The notes beneath the pieces were generated by a model. It was not told the DNA's origin. It made no database searches and worked only from the letters and a program-made list of their open reading frames with translations. Positions 32,873 to 41,907 of a stretch of DNA of 64,000 nucleotides are shown here, piece after piece. The translations under genes were made by a program, and so were the position numbers. The stretch's first letter is position 1; each line of letters starts with the position of its first letter. The stretch comes from DASWJZ01 sp963814905. Its GTDB lineage: Bacteria > Pseudomonadota > Alphaproteobacteria > Rhizobiales > Afifellaceae. The DNA lies in assembly GCA_963814905.1 (NCBI GenBank), contig CAWFEM010000015.1:558001-622000 (forward strand), in the 5' to 3' direction.

Positions 32873-33630
32873 ACCGCGCCGCCGCTTTCCCGGCAGCTAC
32901 CGCGCCCCACCGCGCCGGCCGGCGGGCCGAGAGCGGGGCGAAGCGCGGGGGCAAGCCGCAGCTTCGGCCTGACGGTGATGCCCTGCACCGTCCGCTTCAC
33001 CGCCGCGACGACGATCACCCCGGCGAAGGCCGGCCATACGATACGTCCGATCCGTTCAAGCCAGCGCGCGGCGCCGAGCAGCGGACGCCACGAAGCCGGC
33101 GCCATGTGCAGCCCGGTCGTCCAGGTCTCCGCCTCGAAGCCGGCTTGCGCGAAGAGGCTCCTGAGCTGGCCACGCGAATAGGGATGCCCGAATCCAAAGG
33201 GCGAAAGGTCGGTCGATGCCCACGGCCCCTGCCGGTTCGGCACCACCACGATGAGCCGCCCCCCGCTCGTCAGCACGCGCCGAAGCTCCGTCATCAGCAC
33301 CTGCGGACGCTCCGACATTTCGAGCGCGTGCACGAGGATGACAAGATCGATGGAGGAATCGGGAAGCGGCAGCGCGTTCTCCTCCACCAGCGCCGTCGCC
33401 GAGCCCCTGCCCGCGGGCCAGTCGATGACGCCCTGCGCCGCCGGCATGAAAGCAATGATCCGTTCCGCGCCGGCGATATCGAGATAGGGCGTGGCGAAAC
33501 CGAAGCCGAGCACGCGCGAGCCGGAATCGACGGCGACCAGCGAACGGATCACCGGCGCGAGATGGCGCGCCACCATCGCCCCCATCGGCGAGGCGTAGAA
33601 ATCCCGGAGATCGACGACGTCGAGATGCAT
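32869..33630 (-). CDS. class I SAM-dependent methyltransferase
   Basis: A 253-residue protein with the Rossmann-like pattern VLGFGFATPYLDI (motif I), ERIIAFMPA, LPLPDSSIDLVILVHALEM and LRRVLTSGGRLIVVVPNR. The motif is less glycine-rich than normal (GFGFATPY), but the rest fits Methyltransf_11. It is divergent from gloB, the usual partner in Hyphomicrobiales. The C-terminal ~50 residues are Arg/Pro-rich. Substrate unknown. Confidence 0.85.
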   Translation of the reverse strand: MHLDVVDLRDFYASPMGAMVARHLAPVIRSLVAVDSGSRVLGFGFATPYLDIAGAERIIAFMPAAQGVIDWPAGRGSATALVEENALPLPDSSIDLVILVHALEMSERPQVLMTELRRVLTSGGRLIVVVPNRQGPWASTDLSPFGFGHPYSRGQLRSLFAQAGFEAETWTTGLHMAPASWRPLLGAARWLERIGRIVWPAFAGVIVVAAVKRTVQGITVRPKLRLAPALRPALGPPAGAVGRGSCRESGGAV

Positions 33631-33742
33631 GGCCCTATTGTTTCACGCCGCCGCCCACCGGGTCGAGTGACTGAAGGGGACGGGGTTCACGATCCGTGCG
33701 AAGCGGATAATATGGACGCAACGTGTGAATCGGGAGTTTTGC

Positions 33743-34510
33743 ATGCCCTTCGATGTGGCTCAGTTCATCACCCGCTCCGACAATTTCGCCGTGCTCCTGC
33801 ACGATGCGAAAAGCGGACAGACCGCGGCGATCGACGCGCCTGACGCCGACGCGATCGAAACCGTGCTGAAGGAGCGCGGTTGGAAGCTCACGCATATCCT
33901 TGTCACTCATAAGCATTTCGACCACATCGAGGGCATCCCCGCCCTGCAGGCGGCCTATGATTGCGAGGTGATCGGGCCGGAGGCGAGCGCGGCGGAGACG
34001 GGCATGTACGACCGCACCGTCAAAGACGGCGACACGTTCGACTGGGCCGGCGCGGAAGTGCGGGTGATGGAAACGCCGGGCCACACGCTCGATCACATCA
34101 CCTACTACATGCCTTCGGAGAAGCTCGCTTTCACCGCCGATCTCCTGTTCTCGCTCGGCTGCGGCCGCGTCATCGAGGGCGATCACAAAATGATGTGGGA
34201 GTCGCTCACCTCGGTGCGTGAGCTTCCCGACGACACGATCGTCTATTGCGGCCACGAATATACGCTCGCGAACGGCAAGTTCGCGCTGACCGTCGATCCC
34301 GACAATGCCGCGCTCAAGGCGCGCTTCGCCGAGGTGGAGAAGCTGCGCGCCGCCGACAAGATGACGCTGCCGACGACGATCGGGCAGGAGAAGGCGACAA
34401 ATCCTTTTCTGCGCGCCGACGATTCGACTCTGATGCGCAAGCTCGGCATGGCGAACGCCAGGCCCGCCGAAGTCTTCGCCGAGATCCGCACGCGCAAGGA
34501 CAAGTTCTGA
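33743..34510 (+). CDS. gloB: hydroxyacylglutathione hydrolase (glyoxalase II)
   Basis: A 255-residue metallo-beta-lactamase-fold enzyme hydrolysing S-lactoylglutathione to lactate and glutathione in methylglyoxal detoxification. THKHFDH (55-61) gives the metal ligands, followed by TPGHTLDH, FTADLLFSLGCGR and YCGHEYT. Length is typical. ATG 33743 follows GGGAG; the upstream GTG start adds six residues. The downstream cupin overlaps its stop. Confidence 0.93.
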   Translation: MPFDVAQFITRSDNFAVLLHDAKSGQTAAIDAPDADAIETVLKERGWKLTHILVTHKHFDHIEGIPALQAAYDCEVIGPEASAAETGMYDRTVKDGDTFDWAGAEVRVMETPGHTLDHITYYMPSEKLAFTADLLFSLGCGRVIEGDHKMMWESLTSVRELPDDTIVYCGHEYTLANGKFALTVDPDNAALKARFAEVEKLRAADKMTLPTTIGQEKATNPFLRADDSTLMRKLGMANARPAEVFAEIRTRKDKF

Positions 34511-34941
34511 GCGCGAGCGCCCTTTCCGCGGATGACGTCATCCGCCTCCTGAAGCTCGCCCCGCATCCGGAAGGCGGGCACTTCCGCGAGACCTTCCGCG
34601 ACGTCGAGGGGCCGGGCGGCCGCGCCTTCTCCACCGCGATCTACTACCTGCTCAAAGCCGACGAGCGCGCGCACTGGCATCGCGTGGACGCTGCGGAGGC
34701 CTGGCACTTCTACGCGGGAGCGCCGCTGACGCTCAAGATCGCTCCGCCCGACGGGCATACGGAAACGCTCGCGCTCGGCCCCGACCTTGCCGCGGGCGAG
34801 ACGCCGCAGGCGATCATCCCCGCCCGCCACTGGCAGTCGGCGGAAAGCCGCGGCGCGTGGACGCTGGTCGGCTGCACCGTGGCACCGGGCTTCATGTTCG
34901 AGGGCTTTGAGCTGGCGCCGGCTGGCTGGGAGCCGGGCTAG
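34507..34941 (+). CDS. cupin domain-containing protein (DUF985)
   Basis: A 144-residue Cupin_5 protein: SADDVIRLLKLAPHPEGGHFRETF, then STAIYYLL, HWHRVDAAEAWHFYAGAPL and GWTLVGCTVAPGFMFEGFEL-like C-terminal strands. No ATG, GTG or TTG lies in frame near the expected N-terminus; the best start is CTG 34507, overlapping the gloB stop TGA by 4 bp and preceded by AAGGA at normal spacing. A longer frame from ATG 34246 lies inside gloB and is unlikely. Confidence 0.75.
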   Translation: MSASALSADDVIRLLKLAPHPEGGHFRETFRDVEGPGGRAFSTAIYYLLKADERAHWHRVDAAEAWHFYAGAPLTLKIAPPDGHTETLALGPDLAAGETPQAIIPARHWQSAESRGAWTLVGCTVAPGFMFEGFELAPAGWEPG

Positions 34942-34970
34942 CTGGATTCCGATACATCAAGGAGCGCGCC

Positions 34971-35888
34971 TCAGGCGTCCTTGCGGCAGAGCGCTTCGCC
35001 GCGGAAATCGGCGATCGAGCGGTTGAGCTCCGCGCCGTAGAGGAAGATGACCGCCTGGATGTAGAGGAAGAACATCAGGATCACGATGCCGGCGAGGCCG
35101 GCATAGGTCGCGCCGTAATTGGCAATCTTGCCGATATAAAAACCGAAGAGCTTACCCGACAGCCACCAGCCGATGAGCGTGAAGAGCACGCCGCCGATAA
35201 CGCTTCTGACGCGCCGCCGCCGCGCCGGCAGGAACAGGTGCAAGGCGAAGAGCATCGCCAGCGTGACGACGACGAGGACCCCCTCGCGCGTCGCCTCGAT
35301 CCAGCCGATCTGAAAATCGCCCGGGACGTAGCGGTTGAGGATCTCCAGCCAGATCGGCAGTGCGACGCCGAACGCCGCGATGACGAGCAGGAACACCAGC
35401 GCCGCGATGACGAAGATGAAACTGCTGGCGTAGCGGCGCACCATGTGGCGGTGTTCCGCGCAGCCATAGGCGCGGTTCAGCCCGTCGCGGATCGCCTCCA
35501 CCGCGCCGGTAATCGACACCAGCGTGACGAGAAGGCCGAAGGTGAGCGGGCTTGCGCGGTTCGCTACCGCGAAGATGCGGTTCAGCTCCGGTTCCAGCGA
35601 CTTGATGATGTTCTCTGGCAGGATTATGAGCGCCTCGCCGCTGATATAGGCGGAAAGGTCGGCGCCGCCGAAGACCGCGCCAAGCGCCACGAGAAAGATC
35701 GCGAAAGGAAAGATGGCGAAGATCAGCGAATAGGAGATGGCGCTCGCCACCATCATCCCGTCGTGGCGGAAAAGCCCGCCGGTGGCGTCGTGAAGCACGG
35801 TCCAGCCGGGCCTGAGCCGGCGGATCAGACCCGCCTGCCCGGACGCGCCGTCCCCCGGCCCTCCGTGTCGAAGCTCAATATCGGACAT
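34971..35888 (-). CDS. YihY/BrkB family membrane protein
   Basis: A 305-residue protein with six hydrophobic helices (about 45-75, 105-125, 145-170, 190-215, 220-245, 255-275 in rough terms) and the family blocks MVASAISYSLIFAIFPF and GAEL near the C-terminus. The family was misnamed ribonuclease BN; its transport role is unknown. It is convergent with the cupin gene. Confidence 0.9.
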   Translation of the reverse strand: MSDIELRHGGPGDGASGQAGLIRRLRPGWTVLHDATGGLFRHDGMMVASAISYSLIFAIFPFAIFLVALGAVFGGADLSAYISGEALIILPENIIKSLEPELNRIFAVANRASPLTFGLLVTLVSITGAVEAIRDGLNRAYGCAEHRHMVRRYASSFIFVIAALVFLLVIAAFGVALPIWLEILNRYVPGDFQIGWIEATREGVLVVVTLAMLFALHLFLPARRRRVRSVIGGVLFTLIGWWLSGKLFGFYIGKIANYGATYAGLAGIVILMFFLYIQAVIFLYGAELNRSIADFRGEALCRKDA

Positions 35889-35973
35889 GTCACCGAATCA
35901 ACGCCCGCGGTCGGCTAAGTATCCCGACCGAGCGAGAACTGAAAGCCGCAGCGATCCGGCGATATGCGGCAGA

Positions 35974-36702
35974 TCAACCGTTCGCCATATACTGCCCGCC
36001 ATTGATGGAGAGCACCGCTCCAGTCATGAAGGCCGCCAGATCGGAGGCGAGGTAGGCCGCAAGCGCCCCGATTTCCTCCGCTTTTCCGAGCCGTCCGACC
36101 GGGATCTGCGCGATGATCCCTTCCAGCACCTTTTCCGGGACGGCGGCCACCATGTCGGTGTCGATATAGCCCGGGCAGATGCAATTGACGGTGATCCCCT
36201 TGCGCGCGTTCTCCAGCGCCAGCGCCTTCGTAAAGCCGACGAGCCCGGCCTTGGCGGTCGAATAATTGACCTGACCGAGCTGCCCCTTCTGGCCGTTGAT
36301 CGACGAAATGTTCACCACGCGGCCGAAATTGCGCTCGCGCATGCCTTCGATCACCGGCCGCGTCATGTTGAAGGCGGAATCGAGATTGGTGCGAAGCACC
36401 GCCGACCAGGCGGCGTGGTCCATCTTGTGGAACCAGCCGTCGCGCGTGATGCCGGCATTGTTGACGAGGATATCGACCGGCCCGACATCGCCCGCGACCT
36501 TCTTGACGCCCTCCGCGCAGGCGGCCTCGTCGCCGACGTCCCACTGAAAGACGTGGATACCGGTCTCCTTGTTGAAAGCGGCGGCCGCTTCCTTGTTGCC
36601 GGCATAGGTCGCCGCCACCGTGTGGCCCGCCTCGGCGAGCGCTCTTGCGATGGCCGCGCCGATTCCACGCGTGCCGCCGGTCACCAGCGCCACTCTGGTC
36701 AT
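35974..36702 (-). CDS. phbB: acetoacetyl-CoA reductase
   Basis: A 242-residue NADPH-dependent SDR making (R)-3-hydroxybutyryl-CoA for polyhydroxybutyrate. TGGTRGIG (8-15), NNAG (81-84), the catalytic Ser in NISSINGQKGQLGQ, and Tyr147-x3-Lys151 (YSTAK) match PhbB closely. It follows phbA on the same strand by 76 bp and opposite phaR. Confidence 0.95.
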   Translation of the reverse strand: MTRVALVTGGTRGIGAAIARALAEAGHTVAATYAGNKEAAAAFNKETGIHVFQWDVGDEAACAEGVKKVAGDVGPVDILVNNAGITRDGWFHKMDHAAWSAVLRTNLDSAFNMTRPVIEGMRERNFGRVVNISSINGQKGQLGQVNYSTAKAGLVGFTKALALENARKGITVNCICPGYIDTDMVAAVPEKVLEGIIAQIPVGRLGKAEEIGALAAYLASDLAAFMTGAVLSINGGQYMANG

Positions 36703-36778
36703 ACTCTCCTCCCATGTTCGACCGGCTTACGCGGCCGTTTTCGTTGGGGCGCCGAGGCGGCGCCCGACTGCTCCCGCG

Positions 36779-37954
36779 TCAGTCGCGCGCGACGCACATG
36801 GCAATTCCCATGCCGCCGCCGATGCACAGCGTCGCGAGACCCTTCTTGGCGTCGCGCCGCTTCATCTCGAAGAGCAGCGTATTCAAGACGCGCGCGCCGG
36901 ACGCCCCAACCGGGTGGCCGATGGCGATGGCGCCGCCGTTGACGTTGACGATCTCCGTATTCCAGCCGAGATCCTTGTTGACGGCGCAGGCCTGCGCCGC
37001 AAAGGCCTCGTTCGCCTCCACCAGATCGAGGTCGTCCTTCGTCCAGCCGGCTTTCTCCAGCGCCTTGCGCGAGGCCGGGATCGGCCCGCTTCCCATGATC
37101 GATGGATCGACGCCCGCCGTCGCCCACGAGACGATGCGCGCCAGCGGCTCGATGCCGCGCTTCTTCGCGTTCGCCGCTGACATGACGACCACCGCCGCGG
37201 CGCCGTCATTGATGCCGGATGCGTTGGCGGCGGTGACGGTGCCTTCCTTGTCGAAGGCGGGACGCAGCTTGGCGACGCTGTCGAGTGTCACGCCGGCGCG
37301 GATATATTCGTCCTGGTCGACGATGACGTCGCCCTTGCGCGTCTTCACCGTGACAGGAACGATCTCGTCCTTGAAGCGGCCGGCCTTCTGCGCCGCCTCA
37401 GCCTTGTTCTGCGACGCGACGGCGAATTCGTCCTGCTGCTGGCGGGTGATCTGCCACTGCTTGGCGACGTTCTCCGCCGTGTTGCCCATGTGATAGCCGT
37501 TGAACGCGTCGATCAGCGCGTCCTTCAGCATCGTGTCGACCATCTTGAAGTCGCCCATCTTCACGCCCTGGCGAAGGTAGGCGGCGTGCGGGGCCATCGA
37601 CATGGATTCCTGCCCGCCGGCGACGATGATGTCGGCGTCGCCCGACTGGATCTGCTGCATGCCGAGCGCCACGGCCCGGAGTCCCGAACCGCAGAGCTGG
37701 TTCAGGCCCCAGGCGGTCGCCTCCTGCGGGATGCCGGCCGCCATCGCCGCCTGCCGCGCGGGGTTCTGCCCCTCGCCCGCCGAGAGGATCTGCCCCATGA
37801 TGACCTCCGTCACCTCCTCCGGGGCAACGCCGGCGCGCTCAAGCGCGCCCTTGATCGCAGTTGCGCCAAGCTCATGCGCGGAGACGTTGGCGAAAGCGCC
37901 GTTGAACGAGCCGACGGCGGTGCGCGCGGCACTGGCGATCACGATATCTGACAC
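36779..37954 (-). CDS. phbA: acetyl-CoA C-acetyltransferase
   Basis: A 391-residue biosynthetic thiolase condensing two acetyl-CoA to acetoacetyl-CoA. Nucleophile Cys88 is in NQLCGSGLRAV, the catalytic His is in GGAIAIGHPVGASGAR, and the second Cys is in CIGGGMGIAMCVARD at the C-terminus. With phbB it supplies 3-hydroxybutyryl-CoA to a synthase, which is not in this window. Confidence 0.96.
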   Translation of the reverse strand: MSDIVIASAARTAVGSFNGAFANVSAHELGATAIKGALERAGVAPEEVTEVIMGQILSAGEGQNPARQAAMAAGIPQEATAWGLNQLCGSGLRAVALGMQQIQSGDADIIVAGGQESMSMAPHAAYLRQGVKMGDFKMVDTMLKDALIDAFNGYHMGNTAENVAKQWQITRQQQDEFAVASQNKAEAAQKAGRFKDEIVPVTVKTRKGDVIVDQDEYIRAGVTLDSVAKLRPAFDKEGTVTAANASGINDGAAAVVVMSAANAKKRGIEPLARIVSWATAGVDPSIMGSGPIPASRKALEKAGWTKDDLDLVEANEAFAAQACAVNKDLGWNTEIVNVNGGAIAIGHPVGASGARVLNTLLFEMKRRDAKKGLATLCIGGGMGIAMCVARD

Positions 37955-38176
37955 GGGGGTGTTCTCCTCTGACGGTTCCGGCGCCGGCGCACAGGCGGCA
38001 TGTGCTCCAGCAAGGTTAAGAAGGGCGAGCGGATATCTGTCAACGGCTGGGCGGGAATCCCGCGCCGCGGGCCGCTGCGGGGCCGCTTACCGCAATTGCG
38101 AAATAACTGGACCCGGGCGCCGCTTCCTTCTTATCCTGATATCGGGTCCGCGGGGAGAGCGGACAAGAGGTGCCGA

Positions 38177-38782
38177 ATGGCGGGCGAAAAGCCGACCATC
38201 ATCAAGAAATACGCCAATCGCCGGCTCTATCATACGGGGACGTCGACCTATGTGACGCTGGAGGACCTGGCGCGCATGGTGAAGAACGGCGAGGACTTCG
38301 TGGTGACCGACGCCAAGACCGGCGAGGACATCACCCGCGCCGTGCTCGGGCAGATCATCTTCGAGCAGGAGGGTCGCGGCGGGCAGCCGCTGCTCCCGAT
38401 CACGTTCCTGCGCCAGCTGATCCGCTTCTACGGCGACCAGATGCAGACGCTGCTGCCGACCTATCTGGAATCCTCGCTATCGGCCTTCACGCGCAACCAG
38501 GACAAGCTGCGTGAGCAGATGGCGCGCGCGCTGACCGGCACGCCGCTCGGCATGATGGAGGAGCAGAGCCGGCGGAACATGGAGATGTTCGCCGAGGCGA
38601 TGCGGGTGTGGATACCGTTCGCAGGGGCGAATTCCGGCGGCGAACCGGGCGCGGCCAATTCAGGCCCCGTTTCCGGCGGCGGCGCGGCGCAGCCTGAGGC
38701 GAAGGAGAAGGAAATCGACTCCCTCCGCCGTCAGCTTTCGGAGATGCAGAAAACGCTGGAATCGATCGCCGGACGCAAATAG
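38177..38782 (+). CDS. phaR: polyhydroxyalkanoate synthesis repressor PhaR
   Basis: A 201-residue regulator. The N-terminal DNA-binding domain is KPTIIKKYANRRLYHTGTSTYVTLEDLARMVKNGEDFVV, followed by the accessory PHB-binding region (PITFLRQLIRFYGDQMQTLLPTYLE) and a coiled C-terminus ending in RRQLSEMQKTLES. PhaR binds DNA or nascent PHB granules and represses phasin and PHB genes. ATG 38177 behind AGAGGTG is chosen. It is divergent from phbAB. Confidence 0.95.
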   Translation: MAGEKPTIIKKYANRRLYHTGTSTYVTLEDLARMVKNGEDFVVTDAKTGEDITRAVLGQIIFEQEGRGGQPLLPITFLRQLIRFYGDQMQTLLPTYLESSLSAFTRNQDKLREQMARALTGTPLGMMEEQSRRNMEMFAEAMRVWIPFAGANSGGEPGAANSGPVSGGGAAQPEAKEKEIDSLRRQLSEMQKTLESIAGRK

Positions 38783-38808
38783 CCGCCGCGCGGCGACGCG
38801 CCGTCGCG

Positions 38809-38988
38809 CTATTCTTTCGGCTCCAGGACCTCGCGGCCGCGATACTTGCCGCTTTTCAGGTCGATGTGGTGCGGGCGCCTGAGCTCACCGGAATCCTTGT
38901 CCTCCACATAAGTGGGCTGTTTCAGGGAATCGTGAGAACGGCGGAATCCGCGCTTCATGCGCGAGGTTTTTCGCTTGGGAACTGGCAT
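38809..38988 (-). CDS. rpmF: 50S ribosomal protein L32
   Basis: A 59-residue L32 starting MPVPKRKTSRMKRGFRRSHD and continuing KQPTYVEDKDSGELRRPHHIDL, the standard alphaproteobacterial sequence without the zinc cysteines. ATG 38988 is used; an upstream in-frame TTG would add four residues and lies inside the ribosome site GGAG. Confidence 0.95.
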   Translation of the reverse strand: MPVPKRKTSRMKRGFRRSHDSLKQPTYVEDKDSGELRRPHHIDLKSGKYRGREVLEPKE

Positions 38989-39100
38989 TTCGGGCTCCAA
39001 CGGAGAAGAACGGCCGGCATCGCCGGATCGCCTGCCACGCGGGGCGGCGGGTTGTTCGGGCCCGGCCTATAGAGCCTTTCAACGGATTTGACCAGCCGCT

Positions 39101-39865
39101 CTAGCCCAGAACGCACTCCGCGCCGGCGCCGAGGGCTGCTGCGCGCCCGGCGATCCGCCTTGCGACCCGCGAATAGCCGCGCGTGGGCTTGGCCGGGTTG
39201 CGCGTCGCCGGCGACGGCAGCGCAGCGGCGAGAAGCGCAGACTGCCCGGCGGAAAGATCGGCCGGCGTTACGCCGAAAGCGCGCTTCGACGCCGCCGCCA
39301 CGCCGTAGACGCCGTTCGGGCCCCACTCGGCGACGTTCAAATAGAGCTCGAGGATGCGCCGCTTGGAGAGCACAAGGTCGGTGTAGACGGCGAGCGGCAC
39401 CTCGAAGACCTTACGAATCCAGCTACGTCCGCCGGGGAAGAAGAGCGTGCGCGCCGTCTGCATCGTGATGGTGCTTGCGCCGCGCATCGGGCCGTCGTCG
39501 TCCTGAAGCGCGTTGCGCATTTCTACCCAGTCGACGCCGTGATGGGAACAGAAGCGCGCATCCTCCGCCGCCAGGACCGCGCGCACCAGACGCGGCGAAA
39601 CCGCGTCGATATCCACCCACTCTTTGTGGATGCCGACACCCTCGGTGAGCGACCGCTGCAGCATCACCAAAGTGATCGGCGGGTTCACCACCGCATAGAG
39701 AGGCACGATCACGTAGGGCAGAAAGACGAGCACGAGCGCGACGACGAGAACCCGCCGCAAGATCCGCCGCAGACGGCTTCGCTTCGCGCCGGCCTTTTCT
39801 TTCCCGCGGTCGGCGCGCTTGCTCTTGCCCGCCGATTCTTCGCGTTTCGCGCCCTTTCGCACCAC
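39101..39865 (-). CDS. mtgA: monofunctional peptidoglycan glycosyltransferase
   Basis: A 254-residue GT51 enzyme polymerising lipid II. A very basic N-terminus (1-38) precedes one membrane helix (~40-58), then the catalytic AAEDARFCSHHGVDW with Glu101 and GASTITMQ (129-136), and RKVFEVPLAVYTDLVLSKRRILELYLNVAEWGPN. No transpeptidase domain follows. It sits 112 bp from rpmF on the same strand. Confidence 0.94.
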   Translation of the reverse strand: MVRKGAKREESAGKSKRADRGKEKAGAKRSRLRRILRRVLVVALVLVFLPYVIVPLYAVVNPPITLVMLQRSLTEGVGIHKEWVDIDAVSPRLVRAVLAAEDARFCSHHGVDWVEMRNALQDDDGPMRGASTITMQTARTLFFPGGRSWIRKVFEVPLAVYTDLVLSKRRILELYLNVAEWGPNGVYGVAAASKRAFGVTPADLSAGQSALLAAALPSPATRNPAKPTRGYSRVARRIAGRAAALGAGAECVLG

Positions 39866-39938
39866 CCCCGCCTCAATTACCGCGCCGATCGGGCCTTGTC
39901 CTGGCGCGATGCATGCGGCGCAGCCCTCAATCCATCAC

Positions 39939-40922
39939 TCAATCCATCACGGGCGCGTGGCCGCCATGCTCGTCTTCGATATGGGCGCGGACGATCGCTT
40001 CGAAGCTTTCATCGGCAACGAAGCCGAGAGCGCGCGAGCGCTTCGCCTCAAACCGCGTCGGCCAGCCCGCGACGATCTTCTCGATGACGGGATCCGGCTG
40101 GCGCTTGATCAGCTTAGCGGCCTTCTCGCCGGCGACCTTGCGCAGAGCCTCGATCTGCTCGCCAACCGTTGCCGCGACGCCCGGCAGCGTGATGCAGCGG
40201 CGCGGGCCGACCGGACCGGTATCCATCGTCGCGGCATGCAGGAAGAAGCCGACCGCTGCGCGCGGGCTTGCGTGCCAATGCATCACGCTATCGGAGACCG
40301 GGAGCACCGCCTCCTCGCCCTTCAGGGGCTCGCGGATGATGCCTGAGAAGAAGCCCGAGGCGGCTTTATTCGGTTTGCCCGGCCTGACGCAGATGGTCGG
40401 AAGGCGGAGCCCGATCCCGTCGAAGAAACCGCGCCGCGTATAGTCATTGAGCAGGAATTCCCCGACCGCCTTCTGCGCGCCGTAGCTGGTCAGCGGCGTC
40501 AGGTGGAAGTCGTCGGGAATGGGATCGGGGAACGGCGCGCCATAGACGGCGATCGACGAGGCGTAGACGACGCGCGGCTTGGTGTTCTGCAGGCGGATCG
40601 CGTCGAGCAGGTTCCGCGTGCCGTCGAAATTGACGGAATAGCCCTTGTCGAAATCCGCTTCCGCCTCGCCGGACACGATCGCCGCGAGATGGATGATCAC
40701 GTCGGGCTTTTCGGAAAGCAGCCGCTCGATCAGCGCGTGATCGGCGATATCGCCGACGATCGGCCGGATACCGATCCTTTCGGTCGGCTGCGCCGTCGGC
40801 TCCACGATATCGTGCAGCGTCAGCTTGGTGATTTCGTGCTCGCCGAGACGGCCGTCCTTCAGAAGGCGCTCGGTGATCTTGCGGCCGATCATTCCGGCCG
40901 CGCCGGTGATGAGGATGTGCAT
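39939..40922 (-). CDS. denD: NAD-dependent epimerase / D-erythronate dehydrogenase-like
   Basis: A 327-residue extended SDR. GAAGMIG (7-13) binds NAD, SSIAVYG (122-128) and Tyr147-x3-Lys151 (YGAQK) are catalytic, and the start MHILITGAAGMIGRKI plus GYSVNFDGTRNLLDAIR matches DenD, which oxidises D-erythronate to 2-oxo-tetronate. The usual partners (OtnK/OtnI kinase and decarboxylase) are not here, so the symbol is tentative. It follows the small membrane gene and SDR in one operon. Confidence 0.8.
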   Translation of the reverse strand: MHILITGAAGMIGRKITERLLKDGRLGEHEITKLTLHDIVEPTAQPTERIGIRPIVGDIADHALIERLLSEKPDVIIHLAAIVSGEAEADFDKGYSVNFDGTRNLLDAIRLQNTKPRVVYASSIAVYGAPFPDPIPDDFHLTPLTSYGAQKAVGEFLLNDYTRRGFFDGIGLRLPTICVRPGKPNKAASGFFSGIIREPLKGEEAVLPVSDSVMHWHASPRAAVGFFLHAATMDTGPVGPRRCITLPGVAATVGEQIEALRKVAGEKAAKLIKRQPDPVIEKIVAGWPTRFEAKRSRALGFVADESFEAIVRAHIEDEHGGHAPVMD

Positions 40923-40927
40923 CGTAT

Positions 40928-41146
40928 CTACTCTCTGTCGTGACGCCGTTGATACCGTGACCTCAGCCACAGAACGGCGAAAAAGGCGAGGATGAAGGCA
41001 AGCGCGACCGCAACGCCGGCGATCGGGCCGCCTCCGGAGACCATGAGCATGATCCGCGGCATCGCGAACCAGCCCGCCGTCACGGTAACGAGGATCACGG
41101 CCGCGGCGATGAAGGCCCCGCGGCGAGCGTCGCGCTCGTTCGTCAA
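40928..41146 (-). CDS. small two-helix membrane protein
   Basis: A 72-residue protein starting at TTG 41146, which overlaps the upstream SDR stop (TTGA). After a basic N-terminus (TNERDARRG) it has two helices, ~11-32 (AFIAAAVILVTVTAGWFAM) and ~40-60 (IAGVAVALAFILAFFAVLWL), and ends RSRYQRRHDRE. It fills the gap between the SDR and the DenD-like gene on the same strand with 5 bp to spare. No family is recognised. Confidence 0.6.
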   Translation of the reverse strand: MTNERDARRGAFIAAAVILVTVTAGWFAMPRIMLMVSGGGPIAGVAVALAFILAFFAVLWLRSRYQRRHDRE

Positions 41147-41907
41147 AGCGCGAACCCGCCGTCCGGCGAGATGGTGATGCCGGTCGTGAAGTCGCTCTCG
41201 TCGGAAGCGAGATAGACGGCGACCGCCGCCATCTCCTCCGCCGTCCCGAGACGGCCCATCGGCTGGCGCGCGACGAACATCTCCATCGCCTTGTCGCGGC
41301 CGCCGACCTCCTTGCCGAGCGCCTCGATGCGTTGTTCCAGAGACGGCGAAAGGACGGTCCCGGGGCAGATCGCATTGCAGCGGATGCCCTTGGCGATGAA
41401 ATCGGCGGCCACCGCCTTCGTCAGGCCGATCACCGCGGCCTTCGTGGCGCCGTAGACGTAACGGTTCGGAATGCCGCGGATCGACGAGGCGCCCGACGCG
41501 ATGTTCACGATCGAGCTCGATTTTCCACGCGCCGCCGCGCGCTCCAGCATGCCCGGCAGGAAGGCGGTGATGGTGCGGTGCATCGACTTGACGTTCAGGT
41601 CGAAGGAGAAGTCCCAGTCCTTCTCCGAGCAGTCGAGCACCGTGCCATGATGCACGAAGCCCGCGCAATTGAAGAGCACGTCGATCTTGCCAACGGATTC
41701 GGCGAGCACGTTGACCGCGTTCGTATCGCACACGTCGAGCGATTCCAGCCGCGCCACGCCGGCCTTCTCCAGCCCGTCGAGCTTTTCTGTGTCGAGATCG
41801 GTGGCGATCACCTCCGCCCCCTCACGCGCGAACGCCTCCGCCGTGGCGCGGCCGATGCCCTGGCCGGCGGCGGTGAGAAAGGCGCGTTTCCCCTCAAGCC
41901 GTCCCAT
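41143..41907 (-). CDS. SDR family oxidoreductase (BDH2/DHRS6-like)
   Basis: A 254-residue SDR with MGRLEGKRAFLTAAGQGIGRATAEAF (TAAGQGIG at 12-19), NCAG (80-83), Ser in NIASGASSIRG and Tyr152-x3-Lys156 (YGATK). The N-terminus resembles type-2 3-hydroxybutyrate dehydrogenase (DHRS6), but substrate is not certain. It overlaps the CDF transporter end by 14 bp and the small membrane gene by 4 bp. Confidence 0.88.
   Translation of the reverse strand: MGRLEGKRAFLTAAGQGIGRATAEAFAREGAEVIATDLDTEKLDGLEKAGVARLESLDVCDTNAVNVLAESVGKIDVLFNCAGFVHHGTVLDCSEKDWDFSFDLNVKSMHRTITAFLPGMLERAAARGKSSSIVNIASGASSIRGIPNRYVYGATKAAVIGLTKAVAADFIAKGIRCNAICPGTVLSPSLEQRIEALGKEVGGRDKAMEMFVARQPMGRLGTAEEMAAVAVYLASDESDFTTGITISPDGGFAL

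Noticed and set aside
40923..41375. N-terminal extension on the DenD-like gene
   Set aside because: It would overlap the small membrane gene and SDR and carries Arg/Ser-rich shadow sequence.
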